Assembly (NCBI GenBank): GCA_015654475.1
Contig: JAATGV010000012.1
Location: 1-64,000 of the forward strand
Direction: 5' to 3'
Origin: Actinomycetales bacterium
GTDB taxonomy: Bacteria > Actinomycetota > Actinomycetes > Actinomycetales > Microbacteriaceae
DNA: 64,000 nt
Positions 53,033 through 62,053 of the stretch are shown piece after piece. A model generated the notes under the pieces. It made no database searches. It had not been told where the DNA came from and saw only the letters and a program-made list of their open reading frames with translations. The number at the start of each line of letters is the position of its first letter. Position 1 is the first letter of the stretch. Made by a program: the position numbers and the translations under genes.

Positions 53033-54529
53033 TCACGACGCTACGCGGGCCAGTTCGCTCTCGAACCGGTAGGCCGCAGCATCATAGCCAACCGTGTTTC
53101 CGAACACGCAAGCGCCGATGGGATCTGCGCTCCAAGGCGCGGTTCCGTGAGTGACGAACTCCACCCAAACCGCATGCACCTCAGTGGCGAGACTCTGGGG
53201 GGCTTTGCCGAGCACAGCATCGACACCATCAGCGTCAAGCACATCCCAAGCGAACGGAATCTCGTGGCAGTGTGCCGCAAGGCCGTCAACCGCTGAAGGG
53301 TGAGCGAAATCGTAGAGCCATGTTCGGTCACCGGTACCGGCCTCGGCGCGAAGTGCGGCAAGGCGGGCGGCAGGCACGCGAAACATCTGGGCCGTAATCA
53401 GCTGGCTCAAAGCAAATTGCGCACCGACTCGATCGACCTCCCGTCGATATTGCGCGATTCCGTCTTCGCCGACGCCGACCGCACGCAACTCAGAGACAAT
53501 GGCCTCCGGCTCCGCCGCACCTGGGGCTGCGAACGCCAACTCGTTGCGAGTCGTACCCATCAGCAGCGGAATACCGGCCCCACGGCCAGCTGCGATGGCC
53601 GCCGAAGGCAACTCGACGGTCGTTCCGTCGATGACGGGCGCGAAGGCCAGGTTGAGCGGCTCCGCCGGGGTCTCACCCACTGCGGCGATAAGCTCGCGAG
53701 GCGTGGAGGACATGCCGGCTGCGCCAGGTACCTGATTGAATTCGTTCTGCCGGTCGAGGATCTGCTCCTCAGTGAGCGAACGCCAGCCCCGCAGCGTTGG
53801 TTCCACACCTATCGCTTCGGCGAACCGACGTCCGATCCCCTCTGCTACGGATGCCGAAAGCGCGCCCACCGCACCCGAGTGCGAGATGACTCCGTTGAAA
53901 AGCCCTTCCGCCCGTGGCGAGGTGAGCAGGGTGAGCGCACTACCGCCTCCTGCAGACTGGCCGGCGATTGTCACGCGGTTGGGGTCGCCGCCGAAGCCAC
54001 GGATGTTGTCACGCACCCATTCGAGCGCGGCAATCTGGTCGAGTACCCCGCGATTGAGTGGAGCCCCGTCTATCCAGCCATAACCGTCGAAGCCGAGACG
54101 ATACGAAACAACCACTGTCACCACGCCGTCACGGGAGAAGGAGCGTCCGTCATACCACGGGCTGGCGGGCGAACCGGCGAAATAGCCACCACCGTGCAGC
54201 CAAACGAAGACGGGAAGAGCGGCATTCGGCTCGCCTGCGGCCGGGGTGAACACACTGACGCTCAGCGTGTCATCGCCGGCAATGGATGGCTCGGGGATCG
54301 TCGTGACGAGACCGAATGGGCGGCGCTGGGGAGTCGGCCCGTAGACCTCGCAGGCACGCACTCCCTGCCACGGCTCGTGCGGCTGCGGGGCAAGAAAGCG
54401 TCGCTCTCCCGTCGGAGGTGCCGCGAACGGTATCGATAGGTAGGCGTCTCCGTACGATTGCTTGATACCGGATACTTCACCGGCGGTGGTTGGAACAACG
54501 GCGGTACGGGTCGTAGAAGTTGAGGTCAT
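53033..54529 (-). CDS. Type B carboxylesterase
   Basis: A 498-residue carboxylesterase (PnbA-like). The oxyanion hole is HGGGY (112-116), nucleophile S192 in AGQSAGGGS, and C-terminal His in LAAHCHEIPFAWD. It may remove acyl groups from the same glycosides handled by the GH3 enzyme. No signal peptide. Lies 44 bases after the MFS gene on the same strand, so it is probably in one transcript with it. Confidence 0.93.
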   Translation of the reverse strand: MTSTSTTRTAVVPTTAGEVSGIKQSYGDAYLSIPFAAPPTGERRFLAPQPHEPWQGVRACEVYGPTPQRRPFGLVTTIPEPSIAGDDTLSVSVFTPAAGEPNAALPVFVWLHGGGYFAGSPASPWYDGRSFSRDGVVTVVVSYRLGFDGYGWIDGAPLNRGVLDQIAALEWVRDNIRGFGGDPNRVTIAGQSAGGGSALTLLTSPRAEGLFNGVISHSGAVGALSASVAEGIGRRFAEAIGVEPTLRGWRSLTEEQILDRQNEFNQVPGAAGMSSTPRELIAAVGETPAEPLNLAFAPVIDGTTVELPSAAIAAGRGAGIPLLMGTTRNELAFAAPGAAEPEAIVSELRAVGVGEDGIAQYRREVDRVGAQFALSQLITAQMFRVPAARLAALRAEAGTGDRTWLYDFAHPSAVDGLAAHCHEIPFAWDVLDADGVDAVLGKAPQSLATEVHAVWVEFVTHGTAPWSADPIGACVFGNTVGYDAAAYRFESELARVAS

Positions 54530-54573
54530 GATGTTCCTTATAAGATTCCTGGGATAAGGCGACTACGCGTAGA

Positions 54574-55893
54574 TCATTTCACGGAGCGGATAGGAAGAAC
54601 GAAGACCGAAGAGAGGATCACCATCAGTGCCGCGAAGCCGAATATCGAAGCATAGTTACCGGAAAATACTGCAAGTAGCGTGGCGGCAACGACGGGGGTG
54701 ATCGCTTGGGGGATATTTGTAGCCACGTTCAGCACGCCGAGGTCCTTCCCAACGTCACCCTGCGAAGGCAACACGTCGATCATCAAAGCGACATCGACAG
54801 CCATGTACGCGCCGTAGCCGATACCGACGACCAGCGCGAACGCGATCATTGCCGATACTGTCGGCGAGAAGAGCGGAATCGCAATGCCGAGGGCCATCAC
54901 CACACTGGCGGTGAAGACGAATACTTTACGCCGACCGAGCTTGTCCGATAGTCGACCGAAGACGAGGGTTCCTACTACGAGCGTCACCATCGAGCATAAC
55001 GAGAGGATCCCTGCCACGCCACCGGCTGCTTCAGCGGACAGCTTTATGTGGTCCGTCAGGATGTAGAACTGGTAGGCCTGCACTCCTTGATAGCCGAGGA
55101 TCATGACAAAGCGCCCCGCGAATGCCCAAGCGTAGTCGGGATGCTTGCGTGGACTGATCCAAAAGCTCTTTGCGAAGGCAGGCCAGCTGAATGGCGCGAC
55201 CGGCAATTGCTCCGAAGACCGGTCTCGGTTGGCGAGCACGAAAAAAATGGAGACAAGAATCACGCCCGTGCCGAAGATCCAGTAGCCGACGCCGATTTGC
55301 GCAAGCAGTTGTCCTGCGATCACGACGCCGAAGGTCCCGCCGACAGAAGTTCCCACGCCCACAAAGGCGGAGGCGGTTGCCCGCCCGTTCGCAGCGATCC
55401 GGTCGGCTATGACGGCTGAGAGCGGAGCTTGGAAAGCGTTCAGAAGCATCTGTGCGAGAACCCAGACAGCGGTTATCCAGAAGATGCCGGGCGCGAACTG
55501 CAGCACTATCGTGAGCAGACCGCCGCCGACACCGCCGACGAGCAGCCATGGCGTGCGCCTGCCGAGGCGCGTTCGGGTACGGTCCGAGAACGCACCCACG
55601 ATCGGCTGCGCGAAGAGGGTGAAGAGCGAGGATGTAGCGGTCACGATGGCAAGGTTCGCCACCTTGTTCACCGGGTCGAGTTCGGCCATCTGCTGCGGCA
55701 ACAGGATCACGATGACACCCGCGTAGGTCGCGAAGAGGAAGACGTTGCTCACAAGCAGTGACACCATGAGCCGCGTCCGTGCGGCCCCGGAGACAATCTG
55801 CGACAGGCCAGCGGACACCGGCAATTGCGCCGATTCTGTGGTTGGGGAGGCAGTAGGAACAGAAGCAACAGATTCGTCTGAGAATTTCGGCAT
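54574..55893 (-). CDS. MFS transporter, probably for a sugar or glycoside (GPH-like)
   Basis: A 439-residue, twelve-helix permease. QPIVGAFSDRTRTRLGRRTP resembles the glycoside-pentoside-hexuronide (GPH) type loop 2-3 and VVGTLVFGRLSDKLGRRKVF the second-half copy. Preceded by AAGGAG. Transcribed away from the ROK gene from a promoter overlapping a palindrome; followed by the esterase. Substrate inferred from context only. Confidence 0.9.
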   Translation of the reverse strand: MPKFSDESVASVPTASPTTESAQLPVSAGLSQIVSGAARTRLMVSLLVSNVFLFATYAGVIVILLPQQMAELDPVNKVANLAIVTATSSLFTLFAQPIVGAFSDRTRTRLGRRTPWLLVGGVGGGLLTIVLQFAPGIFWITAVWVLAQMLLNAFQAPLSAVIADRIAANGRATASAFVGVGTSVGGTFGVVIAGQLLAQIGVGYWIFGTGVILVSIFFVLANRDRSSEQLPVAPFSWPAFAKSFWISPRKHPDYAWAFAGRFVMILGYQGVQAYQFYILTDHIKLSAEAAGGVAGILSLCSMVTLVVGTLVFGRLSDKLGRRKVFVFTASVVMALGIAIPLFSPTVSAMIAFALVVGIGYGAYMAVDVALMIDVLPSQGDVGKDLGVLNVATNIPQAITPVVAATLLAVFSGNYASIFGFAALMVILSSVFVLPIRSVK

Positions 55894-55947
55894 GGGCTCC
55901 TCCTTGAGCGCAAGTGATGGACATCAGCATTGATGCCTTATCGCGTC

Positions 55948-55988
55948 ACTATACCGCCGAGAGAACCATTAATTCAAGCCATGAATTA
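55948..55988 (-). promoter_or_regulatory. Promoter with overlapping palindromic operator for the MFS gene
   Basis: On the minus strand -35 TTGAAT (55972-55977) and -10 TATAGT (55948-55953) are separated by 18 bases. The perfect inverted repeat TAATTCA-N5-TGAATTA (55970-55988) covers the -35, ideal for repression, and abuts the stop codon of the ROK gene. Confidence 0.7.
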
Positions 55989-57233
55989 CTAACTTTTGAC
56001 AGCACGCAACGGGGCAGGAGCAGAGAGAAGGTCCCGACGCGCGATCATCAGCGCGCCATCAAGCGAAGAGTGCCTGCCATGCACGGCGGGCAGGATAGCT
56101 GCACGGCCAGGCGCCTTCTCGGTGCCGAGCTGGCGCAACGCCGGAGAAGGCAACGCAGACAGTTCGTCAACGATCTCCGCGAGATAGCCGCCGAGCACAA
56201 CCACACGAGGCTGGAACATGATGACGGCGTTCCCTAAGACCATGCGAACCCAGCGCGATGCCTCGGTCAAAGCGACCAACGCGACCGGATCGCATGCGCG
56301 GACCCGAGAGGTGAACATATCCAAAGCCTCCGGAGTTCCGTGCTGGATCGCATATTCGGTCAGCCTTGCCCGGCGGAGGACAATATCCGGTCCGGCCACC
56401 GTGACAAGACAACCGCGATTTCCACACTCGCACTCCAGCCCGTCGGGCACAACCACCACGTGCCCAGGCTCGAACGCAAATCCATTCGAACCCGTTAGCA
56501 CCTTTCCATCCACGATGGCCCCACCACCGATACCGACGTCGGATTTCATGTAGATCATGTCTGCGACACCCGCAAATCGGGAATCGTCCCGCAGAGCGTC
56601 GAACTCGGCGTACGCTGCGGCGTTGGCATCGTTGATTGGCCGGATTCCCAACGATGGCACCTCTATGCGTTCCGCGAGCATCCGTGGCAGATCGACATCA
56701 TGCCAACCGAAGTCGACGGAACGCGGGATGGTCTGCGAACCTGCATCGATGGGCGCAGGAATGACCATGACAATTTGCACTATCCGCATAGAGGCAAACC
56801 TTGAAGTGACCTCACGGACGCACGAGGCGAGGATGTCGGCGAGTGCGGCAGGGTCGCCGAACGGAATATGCACCGACTCCTCCTGCTGGACCAAGGTGCG
56901 GCCGGCCAGATCTGTCAAACGCACCAGAAGAATGTCGAGAGAAAATTGAACACCGAGGATCGCGACGCTGCTTCCATCGAGTTCGAGCTTCTCCTGCGGT
57001 CGTCCCGCACCGCGGCCGCCTCGGCCCAGCGTTGAGGTCAGGGCGGAGGACCGCACAAGGCCTGCGTCGATCAGTTCCACGACAAGACTGGTGATGGCCC
57101 CACGAACGAGCCCTGTCGCATCCGAGATTTCCGACCGCGATGCGGTGCCCGCCCGATCGAGGCATGAGAGCACCAGACCGAGGTTATGGGTGCGGACATC
57201 GGTCGATGTGAGGCTCTCGCGCTCGTCAATCAT
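55989..57233 (-). CDS. ROK-family transcriptional repressor (NagC/XylR type)
   Basis: About 414 residues: N-terminal winged helix-turn-helix (VRTHNLGLVLSCLDRAGTAS, RSEISDATGLVRGAITSLVV) and a ROK sugar-binding domain with the zinc motif CECGNRGCLVT and GHVVVVPDGL. Such proteins derepress sugar genes when a sugar binds. ATG 57233 gives the normal N-terminus; the frame extends to 57269. The palindrome after its stop is the likely operator for the MFS-esterase transcript. Confidence 0.92.
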   Translation of the reverse strand: MIDERESLTSTDVRTHNLGLVLSCLDRAGTASRSEISDATGLVRGAITSLVVELIDAGLVRSSALTSTLGRGGRGAGRPQEKLELDGSSVAILGVQFSLDILLVRLTDLAGRTLVQQEESVHIPFGDPAALADILASCVREVTSRFASMRIVQIVMVIPAPIDAGSQTIPRSVDFGWHDVDLPRMLAERIEVPSLGIRPINDANAAAYAEFDALRDDSRFAGVADMIYMKSDVGIGGGAIVDGKVLTGSNGFAFEPGHVVVVPDGLECECGNRGCLVTVAGPDIVLRRARLTEYAIQHGTPEALDMFTSRVRACDPVALVALTEASRWVRMVLGNAVIMFQPRVVVLGGYLAEIVDELSALPSPALRQLGTEKAPGRAAILPAVHGRHSSLDGALMIARRDLLSAPAPLRAVKS

Positions 57234-57371
57234 AAAACCAATGATCGCACCGGCTGAGACAACTGACACTCACGTCGTCTTGTCAGATAGGCCGGTGCGC
57301 TTACTGGAAAAAGCGTGCTTTGCCCGCACAGCCCCCTCGTCGGTACATCGACGACCTCTGGGGCAGAGACG

Positions 57372-58892
57372 TTACTCCTTGGTGAAGTTTGCGGCAGCCT
57401 CAAGCAACAGCCGCGCACCGAACCCGGTGGCACCGGTCGTTCGCCATGAGTCGTCTTTCTCAGCGTTCATGGTTCCTGCGATATCGAGATGCGCCCAGGG
57501 CGTGCCATCCACGAAGTGATCGAGGAACAGTGCGGCAATGGTCGCGCCAGCATAGGGGCCGCCCATGTTGGAGATGTCGGCGATCTCTGAATCAAGCTGC
57601 GGACGATACTTGCGCTCGAGCGGAAGCTGCCACAACGGCTCGTCGGTTGCATCGGCGGCGGCGATAGCCAAGTCGACCATCCGCTGGTCGTTACCGATCA
57701 CCGCTGCGGTAGAGGTACCAAGCGCTGCCATGGCTGCGCCCGTCAGCGTCGCGATGTCGATGATCGCATCCACCTCGTCCTCGTTCGCGAGCACAATCGC
57801 GTCTGCCATCACGAGGCGGCCCTCGGCATCAGTGTTCTTGACCTCAACGGTGGTGCCGCCGCGCACGGTCAGCACATCGCCGAGAGTGAGCGCCGACCCA
57901 GACGGCAAGTTGTCGGTCACGGAAAGCCAGCCCGAGACCTCAACCGGCACGGCCGAGTCGCGAAAACCCGTGAACGCCCCGAGAACGGCGGCCGCGCCAC
58001 CCATATCCATCTTCATCAGCGCATGCATGGGTGTGGATGGCTTCAAGCTGATTCCGCCAGAGTCATAGATGATTCCCTTGCCCACGAAACCAAGATGACC
58101 GGCGACCGCGGGCAGATCGGCAGCAGGGGTGTAGTGCAGTTTGATGAGGCGAGGCTCCTCGGCACTGCCGCGGTTGACACCAAGGATGGCGCCGGTGCCG
58201 AGCTCGATGAGCGCCGCCTTGTCGAAGACCTCTACTTCGAATCCGTACTCGTCACCGAGCCGCTCGGCAGCAAGGCCGAGCGCCGTCGCCGTCAGGTACG
58301 CTGCCGGGGTATTCATCAGGTCGCGCGCAACCACTGTGGCGCGTGCCGTAACCGTTCCAGCGACAATTCCCGCCTCGATGTCGCCCTGATCCGCATCGTC
58401 CACCTCAACGGACAATGCCGTCAGTGGCACATGCTTCGAGTCCGACTTGAGCGCCGTATACCGATAGTTTGCGAGAAGTGCTCCTTCGGCGAGCGCCTGA
58501 CCCACCGCAGAAGCGTCAAGCCCGATCGCGCCGGAGATCAGCGAAAGCTGATTCCATTTCGCGGTGGCTCGAACGAGCGCAGCTGCCGCGTCGCGGACCC
58601 TCGCCGTGGTCACTTCGGCGGCATCGCCCATGCCGACAAAGACGTGAGTGGCGCCTTTCGCCTGCGGCACCACGAGGGTTTCACCCGGTTTCCCGGCAAA
58701 GCCGAGGCCCTGGAGAGCAGCCCAGTCAAAGCCGGTCTCGCCCGGCACTGGGCCGCCGACGAAGACGAACAGGCCAATCGCGTCGGCATCGGGAAGCGGC
58801 GGACCGGTGGTAATAGAAGTAGCGGCAAGTTCTGCGAGGCCCTGCAGCGGATCGAAGTCTTCGGGGATCAAGGCGGCGGGTGTGTACACCAT
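57372..58892 (-). CDS. pepA: Leucyl aminopeptidase (M17)
   Basis: Cytosolic hexameric metallo-aminopeptidase. The 506 residues include the N-terminal macro-like domain and the catalytic domain with GKGIIYDSGGISLKP, MKMDMGGAAAVLGAF and the signature NTDAEGRLVMADAIV, which supply both metal sites. ATG 58892 is immediately followed by GTG; AAGGAG lies about 12 bases upstream. Complete length. Confidence 0.96.
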   Translation of the reverse strand: MVYTPAALIPEDFDPLQGLAELAATSITTGPPLPDADAIGLFVFVGGPVPGETGFDWAALQGLGFAGKPGETLVVPQAKGATHVFVGMGDAAEVTTARVRDAAAALVRATAKWNQLSLISGAIGLDASAVGQALAEGALLANYRYTALKSDSKHVPLTALSVEVDDADQGDIEAGIVAGTVTARATVVARDLMNTPAAYLTATALGLAAERLGDEYGFEVEVFDKAALIELGTGAILGVNRGSAEEPRLIKLHYTPAADLPAVAGHLGFVGKGIIYDSGGISLKPSTPMHALMKMDMGGAAAVLGAFTGFRDSAVPVEVSGWLSVTDNLPSGSALTLGDVLTVRGGTTVEVKNTDAEGRLVMADAIVLANEDEVDAIIDIATLTGAAMAALGTSTAAVIGNDQRMVDLAIAAADATDEPLWQLPLERKYRPQLDSEIADISNMGGPYAGATIAALFLDHFVDGTPWAHLDIAGTMNAEKDDSWRTTGATGFGARLLLEAAANFTKE

Positions 58893-58897
58893 GTGTG

Positions 58898-59284
58898 TTA
58901 AGACTCCTTCGAGGATGGGTTCAGCGACACTGTTTCATCAATGTCATCTGGTTTATCTGGTTCAAGCTTTTCCGGCGGGTCTCCGGCGATCTCACCCGGC
59001 ATGCACAACGCCGGAACGATAGCAAGCAAAGCAAGCAGCGCGGGGCCAAGCAACGACAACTGTAGCGCCCGCAGACGCGCCCGCTCATTGATATCGATGG
59101 CGACAGCGGCTTCCGCCTCACTCGCGCTCTTCTCAGACAGCAGCGTTTCGAGTTGGGCCTTGGTCAAGAAGTCGGCCTGATCGATGTTGGCCTCTGAGTT
59201 CAAGTTGCTTGAGATCTCCGGATGACTCTCTGCAGCGGTACTGAATGTCGAAGCAAGAATACCGATGGCAAAGGCACTCACCAC
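58898..59284 (-). pseudogene. C-terminal remnant of an MFS drug-type transporter
   Basis: This open frame gives a 128-residue protein ending like an MFS transporter: INERARLRALQLSLLGPALL followed by ALLAIVPALCMPG is the usual last helix. Reading upstream, the frame (AAKQKKGDTAVVSAFAIGIL) meets a TGA just before Leu-Ala-Ala-Lys, and the remaining ten helices are absent. The upstream ground is now the promoter of the divergent SLC13 gene. It could still encode a small membrane protein, but a truncated gene is more likely. Confidence 0.6.
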
Positions 59285-59360
59285 CGCGGTGTCCCCCTTC
59301 TTCTGTTTGGCGGCTAATCAACAGGCAAGGTACGACAATGCTCCAAGTACGCTTATACCC

Positions 59361-60923
59361 GTGGATCCAATTCTCGCGACCCTGCTCATCTTAGCGCTGG
59401 CAATTGTGGCGTTCGTAAGCAACCGGATCCCGTTGGGCGTTGTTGCAATTGGCGTTGCCCTTGCACTTTTCGGAACAGGGGTGCTGACACTCGATCAGGC
59501 TCTCGCGGGCTTCGGCGACCCTACCGTCCTGTTTATTGCGTCGCTGTTTGTCGTGAGTGAATCGTTGGACTCGACGGGCGTGACCGCTTGGGCTGGGCAG
59601 CGCGTCATTGCGCATGCTGGAACGTCGAAGTCACGGATGCTCGTCATCGTGTGCCTTCTCTCTGCTGCCTTAACCGCTCTGATCAGTGTGAACGGGGCCG
59701 TGGCGGCTCTTCTGCCTCTGGTCGTCGTGGTGTCCGCATGCACCGGGATCACGTCGTCGAAGCTGTTGATGCCTCTCGCGTTCGCCGCACACGCCGGCTC
59801 GTTGCTGCTGCTGACGGGCACGCCGGTCAACATTATTGTCTCCGAGTTGGCTGCCACCAATGGCGGGCGAGCATTCGGCTTCGCAGAGTTCGCGATCGTT
59901 GGCGTACCGCTTCTGATACTGAGCGTTCTGCTCATGCTTCTTATAGGAAGGTTCTTTTTGCCGACGCGCAGCGGAACCACTATGCCTCTCGATCTGATGC
60001 GTCACGCGCGCATGTTGCGTAATGACTATTCACTCGACTTGGATACCGGGCTGATTCTCGGCCACACGAACGGAATCTCCGAGGTCGTCGTTCCCCCACG
60101 GTCCGACCTCGTTGGCGTGACAGTTTCGCCAGGAATGGCAACACCAAGCGGCGACCTCGTGGTGCTTGCCGCTCGGCGCGGCGACGCCATTCTCAAAGGT
60201 CAGAAAGTGGTGCTGCAAGTTGGTGACACCCTGCTGTTGCAGGGTTCATGGAACGATTTGGAGCGGCACACGGCAGCTCCTGGCATGCTCGTCGTCGATT
60301 CCCCTGCGGTAATGCGGCGATCCATTCCGCTCGGGCTTGGCGCGCGTCGGGCCCTCATTATTCTTGCCGCCATGATTGTCGCATTGGCGACAGGTGTCGT
60401 CCCTCCCGCCGTCGTGACTTTGATCGCCGCTGCCACACTGGTACTGACTCGAACCGTCAGTGTCACGCAGGCATACCAATCCATTTCATGGACCACCGTG
60501 GTCTTGGTTGCCGGCATGTTGCCGCTATCCACCGCATTCTTGACAACAGGCACGGCAGATCTTGTCGCCGGATGGATGTTGACGTTGATCGGCGACAGTG
60601 GACCCCAAATCGCGTTGGCTGTGATCTGCATTGCGACGTTGCTTCTCGGTCAGGTGATCAGCAACACGGCCACCATCTTTATTCTTGCGCCAATCGCCGT
60701 GTCTGTAGCAGCGTCGATGCAGGTCTCGGTACAACCTTTCATGATGGCGTTGGCGATCGTCGGCGCGGCATCCTTCCTGACGCCGATTGCCACCCCCGCC
60801 AACCTCATGGTGATGGGGCCAGGGGGATACCGATTCGGCGACTACTGGAAGTTCGGCCTACCACTTGCACTGCTATTTCTTGCCTTTGCAGTGTTCTATG
60901 TGCCGATGATTTGGGCGTTCTAG
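59361..60923 (+). CDS. SLC13/DASS-family anion transporter with regulatory RCK_C domain
   Basis: A 520-residue membrane protein with ten or more helices and a cytoplasmic TrkA-C-like domain at mid-protein (EVVVPPRSDLVGVTVSPGMA; LVVLAARRGDAILKGQKVVL). Two SNT-type motifs typical of the family occur: GTPVNIIVSELAATNGG and QVISNTATIFILAPIAV. Relatives move sulfate, phosphate, or dicarboxylates. GTG 59361 gives the expected first helix (DPILATLLILALAIVAF) and has TACGCT seven bases upstream (leaderless); the longer frame from 59265 is unlikely. Confidence 0.9.
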   Translation: MDPILATLLILALAIVAFVSNRIPLGVVAIGVALALFGTGVLTLDQALAGFGDPTVLFIASLFVVSESLDSTGVTAWAGQRVIAHAGTSKSRMLVIVCLLSAALTALISVNGAVAALLPLVVVVSACTGITSSKLLMPLAFAAHAGSLLLLTGTPVNIIVSELAATNGGRAFGFAEFAIVGVPLLILSVLLMLLIGRFFLPTRSGTTMPLDLMRHARMLRNDYSLDLDTGLILGHTNGISEVVVPPRSDLVGVTVSPGMATPSGDLVVLAARRGDAILKGQKVVLQVGDTLLLQGSWNDLERHTAAPGMLVVDSPAVMRRSIPLGLGARRALIILAAMIVALATGVVPPAVVTLIAAATLVLTRTVSVTQAYQSISWTTVVLVAGMLPLSTAFLTTGTADLVAGWMLTLIGDSGPQIALAVICIATLLLGQVISNTATIFILAPIAVSVAASMQVSVQPFMMALAIVGAASFLTPIATPANLMVMGPGGYRFGDYWKFGLPLALLFLAFAVFYVPMIWAF

Positions 60924-60930
60924 CGTTCGC

Positions 60931-60979
60931 GGGCAACGGGCAACGGGCAACGGGCAACGGGCAACGGGCAACGGGCAAC
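60931..60979 (+). repeat. Heptamer tandem repeat GGGCAAC x7
   Basis: Seven perfect copies of GGGCAAC followed by a partial eighth (GGGCAC), starting eight bases after the SLC13 stop codon. Copy number could vary between strains by slippage. Confidence 0.95.
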
Positions 60980-60985
60980 GGGCAC

Positions 60986-61267
60986 ATCCTGGCATCCACT
61001 AGGTTGGCCGCAGCCTTAACACCCAATCAGGTCGGCCGCGCCACCTTCGCCACCCCATCCCCTTCTTGGCTCCAACTCAACACCTGATCGCGCACCGCAC
61101 CGTGAACCCGGCACAGCCCGCACACCCGCGACCTGCACCGAGGCCCCCGACTCTCAAACTTGCACCGCGCACCCCCAGACACCCCAGAACCTCACTCCGC
61201 ACATCCACCCCAAAACCGCACACCATGCGCCCAACCACGCCCGAGCAAACGCCTAGGTGTGCACGCA
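60986..61267. other. C/A-rich intergenic stretch without a gene
   Basis: From about 61080 to 61250 the plus strand is very rich in C and A with few G or T. Open frames here are compositional artefacts. No regulatory signal recognised. Confidence 0.6.
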
Positions 61268-61346
61268 ATCTTCACTGTGACAGGAAAAACTCGGTCCCGT
61301 TGCTAATACGACATCGGCTCCGAGTTTTTCCTGTCACAGCGAAGAT
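61268..61346. repeat. 27-bp near-perfect inverted repeat
   Basis: Arms 61268-61294 and 61320-61346 are complementary at 26 of 27 positions around a 25-base centre. The inner arm GAAAAACTCGG / CCGAGTTTTTC could terminate transcription from either side, but the arms are much longer than needed and no gene ends nearby. May be the remains of a small mobile element. Confidence 0.85.
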
Positions 61347-61522
61347 GCCTGGCCAGAGTCTCGCGCTCGAAGCCTCCTGCCACCACGATCCCGCGAGCGC
61401 AGAGTATGAGGAGAAAGAACCCAACGGCTGGAAGCCCCCCATTCGCAGGGCTAACTAAGGGCCGCGGCACCTAAGAAAAAGACCCCGAATATGGGACCAA
61501 CCGTGGATTCACCCACCATGAA

Positions 61523-61641
61523 ATGCAGACGCCCCCAACCGAACCCATTACACACAGCAGACATACGCCTTTTCGCCCGGGATTCCAGGCCTCGACTACA
61601 TCACGTAAACAGAATCAGCGCGTTCGAGTGGGGGCGTCTGC
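61523..61641. repeat. Inverted-repeat intergenic element, locus 2
   Basis: GCAGACGCCCCCAACCGA (within 61523-61543) and the reverse copy GTGGGGGCGTCTGCG (within 61623-61641) form an inverted pair. Same motif and arrangement as 29207-29493. Confidence 0.8.
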
Positions 61642-61780
61642 GCGAAGGGAGCAGAAGAGAGCAGAAGAAAAGCGGGCGGAAGAAAAGTGGGAGCCCCTGG
61701 TGAGGAGCAAAAGCGTCGAGACAGAGGAAGGGAAGGAACAGAAGGCGAGGACAAAAGGAAGAAAGGCCCCTCGACGGGGC
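61642..61780 (+). repeat. Polypurine tract, locus 2
   Basis: Strongly purine-biased on the plus strand (for example GAAGGGAGCAGAAGAGAGCA and GAAGGGAAGGAACAGAAGG). No coding potential. Lies directly after the inverted-repeat pair, as at 29494-29692. Confidence 0.7.
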
Positions 61781-61794
61781 CAGTTCCATTTTTG

Positions 61795-61878
61795 TGCCCG
61801 AGGGGGGACTTGAACCCCCACGACCTTTCGATCACTGGCACCTGAAGCCAGCGCGTCTGCCAATTCCGCCACCCGGGC
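61795..61878 (-). tRNA. tRNA-Leu (anticodon CAG)
   Basis: On the minus strand acceptor GCCCGGG pairs with CTCGGGC (one G-U), discriminator A, D-arm GGCGGAATTGGCAGACGC, anticodon arm CTGGC-TTCAGGT-GCCAG giving CAG, a long variable arm and T-loop GGTTCAAGTCC. CCA is not encoded. tRNA-Leu next to fhaA is a conserved actinobacterial arrangement. Confidence 0.95.
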
Positions 61879-62053
61879 AAGGTGTCTTTGGCACCCCAAG
61901 CGGGGCGTGATGCACTAAGGCAGACTAGCATGAATGCAACGCCGGAGGTATGCAGGTGGCGCCTTTGCCGACACCCCTCAGGTAGCATCGGTATGATGTG
62001 CCCGCTATCGAAAGACATGCACGATAGATCGATCGACAGACCCAAGGAGCCCC

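Noticed and set aside
53300-54439. 379-codon plus-strand frame opposite the carboxylesterase
   Set aside because: Antisense shadow; the minus-strand gene has complete catalytic motifs.
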